A DNA stretch of 64,000 bases, from NCBI GenBank assembly GCA_025345505.1, contig JANVCC010000030.1, forward strand, positions 9,930,592 to 9,994,591, given 5' to 3'. The notes beneath the pieces were generated by a model. It saw nothing but the letters and a program-made list of their open reading frames with translations, did not search any database and was not told the origin of the DNA. Within the stretch, counting starts at the first letter, position 1; each line of letters begins with the position of its first letter. Both the position numbers and the translations under genes were made by a program. Positions 24,301 through 36,300 of the stretch are shown in pieces. The DNA comes from Todiramphus chloris collaris. Taxonomy: Eukaryota > Chordata > Aves > Coraciiformes > Alcedinidae.

Positions 24301-27300
24301 TTGTTTGAGATGTTTTGTTTGTTTGCTCTTGAAAAAGATTAAATGACTTTTCACCTTTTGTATTTCAGTTGATCCTGTAAACACAGCTCCCACCACTTCT
24401 ACCCGTGTGTTTTATATCAGTGTAGGTGTGTGCTGTGCAGTTATATTCCTGGTGGCAATAATATTAGCTGTCTTGCATCTCCACAGCATGAAGAGGATAG
24501 AGTTGGATGACAGGTATGTGTTCAAGCTTTGCAAGTTCATTTCTGGGACATGTTTGCTCATATTTATAGTTCTGTTCTCAAAGTGAGCACTCTGTATTAG
24601 CTTGCTGTAGGAATTACTACCTTGTAGGACTGTGGCAAGTGCTAAGCTGCAGAAAGGCAGTAGTGGCAGGTGCTCAGCTGTTTATGGAGTGGGAGGGCTT
24701 GTAGCTGAATAGCTTTTGCCAGAATAGTTGTGCAGAGGACACAATTGGGAAATTTGGACAGAATCAGATTTATGGGGATTGTCAGGATTGAAGGATAATT
24801 TGATAGATACCTGGGCACACTGAAAATGCTTGGGTTTTACTGACTTCTACAGGAGGTTGAATTTCAGTTTTCTCTGTTTTGGTTGATTTACCAGTTTTCA
24901 CTTTGGCCTTAAGGTAAATCTGGGGATTACAGCTCTTTGGTTCTAAAGCTGAAAATGTGGCTCTCACAGATGTATTCTCCATCCAGATAAAACCCCAAAA
25001 ATTGGCACATGCGTGCTAAAAGGGCTTGTAATGTGAACCCAAGGGCAATACAGTCAGCCGAGTGGGGATTAAACACTGAGGTGGAAGGGAGGCAGAAAAA
25101 GCAGGTGGACTAAGCTCTGCTGAGGTTGTGTGAACAAGCTACATCAGATGCAACTGTTCAGAAGCAGACAGTTTTGCAACTGAATACTTTGGAGGACAGT
25201 TGTGCCCGTGGGTGGTCACCCCTGTTGAAAGGATATCTTCAACTGTTGCTGTTCCTGCCAGCAGGCTCTCAGAGTAGCTCTGTCTTTTCATCTTCCTCTC
25301 TATCCAGTCATCTGTTTCTTTCTGGTTTTCTTTCTGACATTTACTCCTCTGGTGTAACCACTTGGTTTTGGGAAGATGTCAGTGTAGTAAGAAGTAATGG
25401 TTTCTCAAGGCCTGATATCTAACCAAATGACTTGTCAGTTTTCCTCAATTCACTTGTGCCTAATTGTCTTCTGAGGGTCTTTAATCAATAGGAGGTGTTA
25501 CAGGCTGTGCAGCTTGCTTTAATTCTGAAAGGAAAAGCATTACAGAGTGTGAATAGTGGAATCTATGAGTTTTTGAGAGACTGTCTCAGCCTAGCAGTGT
25601 GAGCAAATGTCCTTTCATCTACTCCATTGTACTTGATTTCTGTGGAGATGGGAGCAAATAAAAATCATCTAATGTTAATACTCAGTGGTTTGCATGTATT
25701 AAAGTATTTACTCTAAATCAGTGTATGGCCTTCTGATAATTTCTGTCAAGTTTGTGCAGATAGTGGGATTTAGTTCTTCAGAAAGCCATGTGATGTCTTG
25801 CTTTTTAAGCCCAAAGGTGCCTGACCTGACCAAGCCTTGGATGGGCTCCTGGGTAGAGGATATTGTAGCAAAGGTATAGCAGAGGCAAAATATGCCTGAA
25901 AATCAAGCTCTGTGCAGTTTTGATTTCAAAATGGGGAAGTGCACAAGAGGCAGCAGAGACTTCAAGGTGATGTTTTAGTGCTTGGTAGAAAAACTGATTC
26001 AGTGTTGTAATTCAGCCTCAATGTTATGCGCTAGCATTACATATGATCAGTGACTGCTTGATGTAGCAACTAGTCAAGGAACTCGCAAGAGGAGAGAAAC
26101 AACTTTTGATTTGGTTTCAAATAACAAGCTGAATAGGTTGCTGTAAAGGCATTCTGAAACGAAGATGATAATGTCATTAGGGTTAGTGGCTTCCCAGGAG
26201 CAGCAGAGGCTGAAGAACCCGCTGCTGCTGTTCTTAATTTCAAAAACCATAACTAAATAAAAAATGAGGAAGGTTGTTAAATAGAAGCTAAAGCCAGGCA
26301 GCTGAGTTTACAGGCTGCACATGGTCTATTTAAGAACTTTGTATTCAAAGCTCAGAGTAAATGCTTGCATACCTCCTATCAAAGGCACTTGAAAAAGTGC
26401 CAAAGAAAGTTGGCATGGCTTAACAGCAGGATAATGGAGGTTATTAAAAGCAAGAAGGCATCGTTCAAAAAGCTGACATATTATGCAAGTGAAAAAAATC
26501 AGAAAACTCATAAACATGAGCAAGTTAAACCTAAAAAGCAGAGTACAGCCAACTTATAACAGGCGTTTAAAAAAAATTCCTTTTCAAACTTGCCTGCAGC
26601 AAGAAGCCATCCAAAGAAATCTGTAAGGCTAGTAGGTGATCAAGTTACAAAAAAATTTCCAGCTGTAGGAAGAAAATGAAATGCAAGTTCTGCATCGATG
26701 CTTAGTGCAGTAACTGTGCCAGGACACTTCTTTCTGGGGAACTCACTGGACAGTGGATCTCATTGAAACAGCTTGTAGTGCAAACAGTTATAATAAGCTG
26801 TGATAAATTGCCAGCACCACGGGATATTAATTCAAAAACTGTAAAGAAAGTTCAAGTGGAGTAGCTAGACCACCAGTTGTGCCTTTTAACCTCGTACTAA
26901 AAGCTGTGCTGGAAGCCTACACCTGCAAGACAGTGAATGTGGGAATAACTTAAAGGTTTTTGGAGAGATCAAGGCCAGCTACAAATCAGTAGGCCTGTTG
27001 TTTGTATTGTGAGAATTAGTAGATTTTTATTGTAAAGAAAAATTTCAGCAGGTGCATCTGTGATTATGGTGTAATATGGAAGAGATGACTTGACTCTTTT
27101 TTTTCTGAAGGAAGTCTTGCTTCAAAGCTAACAGTGGTTCTTGAGGGCATCACCAAGCATGTCTAAAAATCCTACATGGATGGCTAGCACTGCTTGGTCA
27201 GTGCTCAACAGCAGCCCAAGAAGCAAATGGAATGTTGATTATTTATGAAGGCAGAGGTTTATACTCAAAACTAATCTCCTCTTTGATCTTCTGATGCAGT

Positions 27301-30300
27301 CAGCAAAAGTGAAGAAGCTTTTAAGTTTCAGAAAACTGGGGGGATGTTTGTGTGTGTTTGGGAGGGAGATCAAAAAGGCTTCTTCCGGCTCTGCCATCTG
27401 AGCTTGTAACAGATACTGCCTTTGCGTGCAGACTTTTTCACCTCTTCTCGCTTGGGCAGTTTGGTCTGTAAAAGAACTGAGATGGGTACAGAGGTACAGG
27501 GCAAACAACTGTTTGCAACAGTGAACTATGGAATACCTTTTCAATATTTGCTCCAGCACTGGAGCTAAAGGGCAGCAGATAGAGCTAGAGCTGGCGTGCC
27601 CAGAGCAAACAAGAGGAGGTCACTCTGGCTGAAAAAGCTAGCTAAGCTTCTCAGGGTGTTGCATGTGCCTCTCTGTTTGGCTCAGGCTGCTGCTTTCAAA
27701 CTCTGGTAATTGTCTTTACTTCTCAGTAAGATGTTGGTATCACGAAACAAATGATACAAGTCTTCCCTGGAATACAATAGTTTTGTTGTATCTGGTATGA
27801 CAGGGTGGTTATTGCAATAAATGTTTTGTCACCTTGGTTTTACAGAAGTGGGGAAGTAGTATTGGAAAGCAGAGCAAATGCTGTAAAACAAATAGGAGGA
27901 GGGTGTTCAGACTCAAAGGGCAGAAAACTGCTAAGATTTTTGAGTTACCTGAAATACATTTTAGTGAGAGACTTTAAAAATTCCCTTCTTTCAAAGTCTA
28001 GCCTGGAAATCCTTCCACTTTTAACTTTCGTAAGTTAATTTTGAATGTATTACAGGTGACAAGCAGTCATGTTCATGTCCATTTTTGTTTCAAAACAGCA
28101 TTAGTGACAGCAGTAGCTCACAAGGTTTATCCCAGCCTTCCACACAGACGACGCAGTACTTGCGAGCTGACACACCTAACAATGCAACACCAGTAACCAG
28201 TAAGTATTAATCTAATAACAGACCCTCCTGGACAAAGCTGGACTATTTGGTGATGGGGTCACACTGATTTAGTATGAAGTAGAAGAGCATGAATAATTTC
28301 CTGGCTTTGTCAGTTTTCTGCTTGCGTTCACATGCATGGTTTTATCCAGCCATGCCAGTCAAGACTGGGGCCTGGGAGTCATCATATGAGCATGATACTG
28401 TGTTTCATCCAATCTGTGAAGCATCTGCTGGAAAGAAGCTGACTTAAGCAGTTCAGACAGAGGGTTGTATAGAACTGAAAGAGATAACAAGTAGAAGTAC
28501 CTGCCTAGCCCTAGGATCAGTTACTGAGTGGAGACCAAGGCAAGCAAGGACATCAGCATGTATTATTGACAGTACGTTGTTCTTTTCATCTTATTGCTGC
28601 CATCTACAATGGAAATGAACAGAAAAAGCTTTACAAGGGTGGTATATTCAGTATTTTATTATTTTTTTAAATTTTTTTACAGCTTTGCTTGAAAGAACAT
28701 AAAATGGTTACAAGCAGTGGTTTATATATTCTGTGGCAGACTGATCTGGTAACTGACACCAGCTATATCCTGTGTTAATTATGTAATTACTGAAGATGTT
28801 TATTATCTGTGGAATGTTGACTTCTCCAGTTGTTGTCTGTCATCTCTAGCGGAGGGATATCCCATATAGCATCACTCCAGGGAAGGAACTGTTCAGACTG
28901 TAGGGAAGCTTGATGGTGTAGGTACACACTCGGTGTGCAGTTCCTTGGCAGGTCAGTCTCATTAGACTGACCCTGAGCTGGAGCTTACGCTGTTAGGCTG
29001 CTAGACAGTTCAGGTTACTGAGCCAGATAAAAAATGGCTTCTGTAGAGTGGGGGGTTTTTGGTTGACTCAGCTTTCTGGACTGGCCTGTAGCTGAGCTAT
29101 ATGAGCACCACAGTTAGTGCTCAGAGGGACAAGTCGATGTGACTGAGCATTGGAAGAAGGCGGGACTTAACCCAAACCCCTTTGGCTTAGGCTGCTGCTG
29201 AGAGCCTGCTTTCCAAGAGTTTATACTACAAAGTGAGAAAAATGAGGGGGCACGGCCAAAGGAGCAAACTGTCTCCGTGTTAAACTCAAGTTGCTGGTTT
29301 TTTCAGCCAAGGAACTGCTAAGCTGTAGTACCCTGACACTCCTGACCTTTTCAGAATGTGTAAATTAAAAGGCTTCTGTTTTCATCCACTACCACCAGTA
29401 GTTTTTCTCTTCCATAAAGCTTAGTAGAATCATAGAATCATTTAGGTTGCAAAAGACTTTAATAGTGACACTGACCTGACCATCTCAATTCATGAAGGAG
29501 CACTGCAGAAAGGTTGTGATTACAGTTCAACCCTACTGCATCTGTTTCCTCACTTCTGAAGGCAGGTGTTTACCTAAGACTGAATTGTAAATGTGGGAAG
29601 GTTTTGTCTGTCTTCTAAATTGTGCTGGATTTCCCTAAAAACAAACAAACCCCAACAAAACAAAGGCTCTTTTTTTTTTGACAGTGGAATTCATCTTTGT
29701 CTTGCAAAGAACTGATTTTAAAATTCATTTAGTACGGGCACTAATTTAAAAATAACTATTTAAAATAGTAAAAAAAAAAAAAATTCAGGGTGTTTGGAAC
29801 AGACCTTAGTGTGCAACTAATTGAGTTGGTTTTCCCTCTTGCCACTCAAAAGGTCCTCCCCAGCCTTTTTAATTTTCCATCTCTTACCCCAGATCATGTT
29901 GTGCTGTTGTTATTCTGCTAACCTCAGGTTCTTAGGTGACCCTTTGAAGTCACACTGTTTGGTTAAAGTGAATATGGCCTGTGGAAACTCAGTAATGAGC
30001 CTGTGGCAAAAGGGGAAAGAACCAAGGCCATAGTGAAGGTTAAACCCTCCTCACCTTCACAGCTGTGGTAGCCACCATGCCTAAGTGGCATTTGCTTGTT
30101 GTGTACAGTCTTTGTTGTTTCAGAATGTCTCTTGCCTTTTTTGGGACACCCCTGGTAGCACAGGACACAGTGAAAATGGATAGAAGAAGAAAAAAGGTTG
30201 GATGCACAAAATAAACAGGAAGAATGATCTTAGTCCTGCCACAGTCATATTAACTTTTGTTTTCAGTAACTTTTTTCTTTAAATCATCAAAGTAATTTGC

Positions 30301-33300
30301 AAGATTTCAATAATTCATAAACTTGTACAAAACTATTCAGACCTTTCTGACTGTATTAGTGTATCTAGATGTCTAGAAGTACCAGAAGAGGGCACTGGTA
30401 GTTTTGGTCAGATCCTGCTGGGATAAGGCACCTTCCTTACTCCAAGTCTTCTGACATTTACTTCCTTGTTGTCAGGGAAGTGCAGTGTTGTGTTATTGCC
30501 TTCAGTATGTAAGGAGTTTTGTTTACTTGGTGTTAATAACGAGACTTGATTGCATGACAATGTATAGAATTCTTGTGTGATTCCCTCCTCCAGGTTGTTA
30601 TACTCATGTGACTTGAGATTTTTTTTTAATAATACTATAATATTTTTAAGATTAAGAATCTAAGTACATGATGCTTGCCTGTCTTTATACCTGTAGGTGG
30701 TGCTGAGGTGAAGCAATGTGCTTGTGTTCTCATTATAAGGGTATTTATATTGGTTTGTTTGGCTCTGCTGGCTCCTCAGGTTATCCTACGCTGCGGATAG
30801 AGAAGAATGATCTTAAAAGTGTCACTCTAATGGAAGCAAAAGCTAAAGTGAAGGACATAGCCATCTCCAGGGAGAGGATAACTCTGAAAGATGTGCTCCA
30901 AGAAGGTATTTACAGGACTTACTCATTGACTGCAACATGAGATAGAGATATATATCTATATACACAGAGCTAGATTTTTGTGAAATTAATAATGGATGAC
31001 GTTTCTGTTCTTCGCAACTTTGGAGGAGGAGGAGAAGAATGATGAATGATGTTTGCACTTGGGGTGTGGGGAAAGCAGTTTCTGGAATCTACTAGAACGG
31101 GGGAACCACTGTGCTCAGTAAATTATTCAGCTTGTCTGTCTTAATATCTAGTCCTTTATATAAAGGAAATGTTCAGATGGTTAAGGAATGAGGTAATCAG
31201 TTGGGGCTGTAGGTGGCAAAGTAACTCGCCTTGGTAAGCTACTGCAGGAGAGTGTTTCTTAAAAAAAACCCCAAACAACCAAACCAAAACAATGCCCCCC
31301 CCCAAACAAACAACAAAAAAAAAGCTAAACCCTGTGGATGCTGAAAAGCTGCTAGCAGAGGGATTTTCTCAGGGTCTCACAATATTCATTGAGAATCCTG
31401 CCTTTCTCACCAGTGTTATGAAAAACAGTAGGATGGTTTTTGTAAGCTGGACCAACACCTGGTGTTTTGCTAAGTTCTGTTTATGGTACACTGGAAAAAT
31501 ATTTTGAAATAGGTGTTGTAGGACATTAGCCAATCACCCTAGGAGATGGGTGATCACTGACCAATCGCCCTGTGGGACTAGGGTATACAAAATGGGGCTG
31601 TAAATTAATGAAGTATCTTCTTCCTCTCCTGGCTCTCTCTTTACTGATTTTGTGTTGCTGCATCTCTTCGCTCCTGCTATAAACAGCGACAAAACCCTGA
31701 GGCCCACAAAAACCTTTGTTCTCTAAAATGATTGGCTCAGTTTGATACCATCTGAAGCTTCTAATCAGCAGGTGCAACAGTTATAGGTCTGATACACAAA
31801 ATTCAGATATTACCTTATTTATGTCTTATTATGTCTTATTTAGTGTTTACTTTGGAAGTGTTCATGTACAGTCATAATTGGGTCTTGTTGATACTGAATT
31901 GGGAAATAGCCTTAAATATTTAGGAATTTCTGTCATTAATCTTTAGTGCTGCAACTTCAAGGTTGGATTAGATGATCCTTGAGGTCTCTTCCAACCTGGT
32001 ATTTTATGATGGAGTCTGTGTTCTCTGAGCCTTATGAGAAGTCAGACTTTCCAAAGCTACAGATCTGAGATACTACCTCCAAAGAATGTAGAACTGCTTT
32101 GTATTACTGTCTGAAAAATAATGGGAGGATGCTAACACTCCCTGTTTAATGGTTGCCTCTAAATCTATAAGATGATAGCTTTGTGCTTGACTCCAGTTTC
32201 TGTTTGGCAAAAAGCTTCATTTGTATGAGGTATATACTTTGTTTTCTTTTATGTCTGTATCATCTGTTGTGTGTAGCCAGATGTTTAGCACCTAGTGACA
32301 GGCCTGCCCCCTATGCTAGATGTGGCTTAAATGGCTGTTGAACGCAGTGTGGACCCAGTTAATACTGGGATTGTGTCTCTTGGCTTCCAGCTATTGAAGT
32401 TGGTCAAAACATTCAAAATTTAGAGGACTAGAAGACATCCTGATGAACAATCAATTTTAGTTGCGGAATTGTAGGAGAGTTGAGCCTCAGCAGTCTGTGA
32501 AGAACTGAGCTTCAGAGGGGAAGAAGCAAATAACAGAAATGTCTGCATAAAATTTTCAAGAATTCTTAAATGCTGCAAATAGAACTTAAATGTATTTTAC
32601 AGATCATGGCCAGAGGTTCATTATAAACTTCAAGTTGCATAACTAAACCTACTTTAACATTTGAGATGTTAATGTAGGAGGTTATGGTTCTGCTGTGGTG
32701 TACAGTTAGAAGATGCAAGCAGGAGGTCTGAAAGCGCACGCAGCGAGAGGGATCTGTAGGGGCCTTTAGTGTTGCAGGACTTGCACAGCACCTGATTCAG
32801 AACCTGCTTCAAGCTCATATTGTACTAGATATAAGACAAAAATATAGGGGTCTTAAAAAAAAAAAAAAAGTTTCTAATGCAATGGCAATGCTTTAGCAAA
32901 TGGAGCAGATGTTAACAGTAAATGGACCTTTACCATTTTCTGGTGAAGGTGAGAAAGGGCTTTGATATCCAGTCTGGAATACAAACAGCAAAATCCATAA
33001 AAAGCCCAGTGGAGAGTGAGGCGGAAGTGGCAAGTAAGCAGTGTTGTTTCTAAATCTTATAGCACACCAGTCATGTACAGTTCCTGATAAGAGTTTTTCA
33101 GGGTACTGTTAAAAAGCCCAGACAAACAAAACAACTCCCCAGATCATGTCCCATGCAGGCATGCTGTGTTACAGTCTTACTATGTCTAGGTATTGGATTG
33201 CAGGAAAATGACACTCTAGTCTTAACTGCTTTCGCCTGCTTCCCTATTCTCTTTAATCCCATCATTTACAAATAGATAGCTTGATACCTTAACATGTTTC

Positions 33301-36300
33301 AGTACAAGATGCCATCTTCCCTTTGATATTTACATGTGTCTTTATATTTGAAATATGTATTTAAGGGACTTTCTTGATGTCTTCAAGAACTGAAGTAAGG
33401 AGGGGTTTAGTTTACTGTTAAATAATTCATACTGTATATTTATAGTTGTCTTGCAGTCTCCTAAAACTGCTTCTTAGTAAGATTACAATTTCAAGACCCC
33501 TGTCTTTGAGTGTTTACTTGCAGTCCCAGGATAGGTGTTAGAAATATTTCACTGTCTCTGTTAAGTGTTTAAACACCAAATGAGACCCATACTTCATGCG
33601 AGAAGATTGCCAGGCTAAGGCAATTCTATTGGTCTTTAATTCTAATCAGAGAGGACCAATCAAGTGGGACATAATGAAGAGACTGCATGAAGGTGATGCA
33701 CATATTGGTGCCACAGTAATAATGTGACAGAAAAATGTTGCCAACCTGAGTTGTATAAAAATTGTGTGTTTTACCACTCTGCAGTTGTTCTTATTCTATC
33801 AATGTAGCTTTTCTTGCTGCAATTGCATTGTTAAAATTTTGTGGAAGGAAAAATGTTGGAGAGAAACCTAAACAAACCCAACACCTTCCAGCTAAGGTGA
33901 AACATTTGAACAATGTGATACTTTTTGTTTTCAAACTGTTCCATGTCTACTGAAAGTGGTATACCCCTGTGAAGATTTAAAAACAAACAAACAAACAAAA
34001 ATTTCCTCTTTGTGAGAAGTGTTTTGTCTGGAGAATTCCAGATTGGCTGGATGAGTAAAGGATGAAGTTGGAGCTTCTAGTGTAGGCAGTTGACAGACTG
34101 AACTGCCACAACTAAACCCATCATCAGTACTGATACTTAATTTAACTGGATTCTGCTGCTAATGTTGATTCACTCTTATGCTTGTCCCCCTAAGTTATCG
34201 AAAACTTTCAGCATTTACTGCATATAGTTCTGGGTCTACCTGGTGCTGGGCATTCAGGACTTAGAATTTAACTGCCATTGTTCCTAAGTTTCTGCTGATA
34301 TATTTAAAGGTAGTGTTTTCTTACTTGATATTCTGATTATATTATCAGTGCATTTTAACCACATAATACTAATTGTATGTTCTCTCCATAGGCACGTTTG
34401 GGCGCATTTTCCATGGAATTCTAATAGAAGAGAAAGACCCCAGTAAAGAGAAACAAGTTTTTGTGAAAACTGTTAAAGGTATGCTTACATAAAGGAGTGG
34501 TTTTGTGTCCAGTTGTTTGGATTTAGCTGCATGCTGAGTGTATCGAATCTGTCTTTAAAAAACAAACCCCTCCTCCCCAAAATATGCAAATAGTTACTGC
34601 TTACAAAGCAAAACTAATTTGGATGCTGCCTTCAACCAGAGAGAACAGGAATCATATATGGAAGAAAAATGCATGTGTTTTCCACCACTGCCTTCAGTTA
34701 TTGCAGCTTGGATATTTTCACTTGTTATTCTTATAAATAAATGTTCTATTAGTGGTTTTTTTTTAATTTTTCCCCCCTAGCATGTAATTATCACAGCCTT
34801 TTCCCTTGTGAATTGCTGAAAAATAGCACCTGAAATGTATCTTAAATTTTTTATAAACAAGCGTGACTGTGCGAAAGATAGGGCATAGTTTCTGCCATCC
34901 TTAAAAACTACTGCTAAAGCATGAGAACTACTACTAAACTACTGCTAAAGCAAGGAAGTTGACTGCTAAAGCAGAGAGTTGTGGTCAGTGGAGCAGAGTC
35001 TAGCTGGAGGCCTGTGACTAGTGGTGTCCCCAAAGGCTCAGTGCTGGGTCCAATACTGTTCAATATATTCATCTGGACGAAGGGATAGAGTGTACCCTCT
35101 GCAAGTTTGCCGATGATACAAAACTGGGAGGAGTGGCTGACACTCCAGAGGGTTGTGCTGCCATCCAGCGTGACCTGGACAGGCTGGAGAGCTGGGCAGG
35201 GAGAAATTTAATGCAATTTAATAAAAGCAAGTGTAAAGTGCTGCATCTGGGGAAGAACAACCCCATGGATCAGTATAGGCGGGGGGCTGATCTGTTGGAA
35301 AGCAGCTCTGGGGAAAAAGACCTAGGGGTCCTGGTGGACAAGAGGATGCTCCCTCGCGTCCAAGAAGGCCAATGGCATCCTGGTGTGCATTAAGAAGAGT
35401 GTGGTCAGCAGGGCGAGGGACATTCTCCTCCCCCTCTACTCTGCCCTGGTGAGGCCCCACCTGGAATACTGTGTCCAGTTCTGGGCACCCCAGTTCAGGA
35501 AAGACATTGAGCTACTGGAGAGAGTCCAGCGCAGGGCCACCAAGATTATTAAGGGAGTGGAGCATCTCCCTTATGAGGAGAGGCTGAGAGAGCTGGGTCT
35601 CTTTAGCCTGGAGAAGAGGAGGCTGAGGGGGGAATCTCAATGTCTATAAATACATAAAGGTCGAGTGTAGGGAGGAGGGAGCCAGACTCTTCTTGGTGTC
35701 ATCCAATGTTAGGACAAGGGGCAATGGGAGCAAGTTGGAAAATAAGAGGTTTAGGATAAACATAAGAAAAAACTTTTTCACAGTGAGGGTGACAGACACT
35801 GGAACAGGCTGCCCAGGGGGGTTGTGGAGTCTACTTCTCTGGAGGTGTTCAAAACCCACCTGGACACGTTCCTGTGTGACTTATTATAGGTGATCCTGCT
35901 CTGGCAGGGGGGTTGGACTTAGATGATCTTTTTTGGTCCCTTCCAACCCCTAACAATCGATGAATCATTTGGAACTTAATTTATGCAAATATAGCATCTT
36001 GGCTCAACAAATACTTTTCTGAAGTGATTTAAACTGTGATAGAGTTAAGAAACAAGGTAAGTATAGATGACAAACACATTACATGTATCCTACATATATA
36101 TTACATATATTCTATATATATATTCCACATATATTCCTTTCTCTACGCTCATTGTTCAGAGAGTCCTCTAGTAGCTCCCAGTAGTGCTGTTGAATTCTCT
36201 GTACAGTAGTTGCTTCACCAGTGATTTTTGTCTCTTCAAGTGGATGTGTTATTGCCTTGGGTTTTTCGTATTACAATTTCTTTAATTATTTCTTTTAAAA

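Larger units (their letters stand above)
30906..34391 (+). other. RYK: RYK intron 8
   Basis: 3486 bases, phase 1. It contains an A/C-rich tract (31259-31323), a candidate LTR fossil (31514-31782), a short CR1 tail (about 31960-32010), a poly-A run near 32855 and an (AAAC)n microsatellite near 33980. No other gene seen. Confidence 0.88.

Noticed and set aside
30945-30965. Palindromic gatatatatc stretch after exon 8
   Set aside because: Short AT alternation; self-complementarity is inherent to TA repeats.
31525-31550. Hairpin atcaccc / gggtgat near 31.5 kb
   Set aside because: Seven-base arms only and inside the candidate LTR; too short to treat separately.
33965-33999. CRISPR-like regular spacing in AAAC units
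   Set aside because: Plain tetranucleotide microsatellite with no spacers, in a vertebrate intron.
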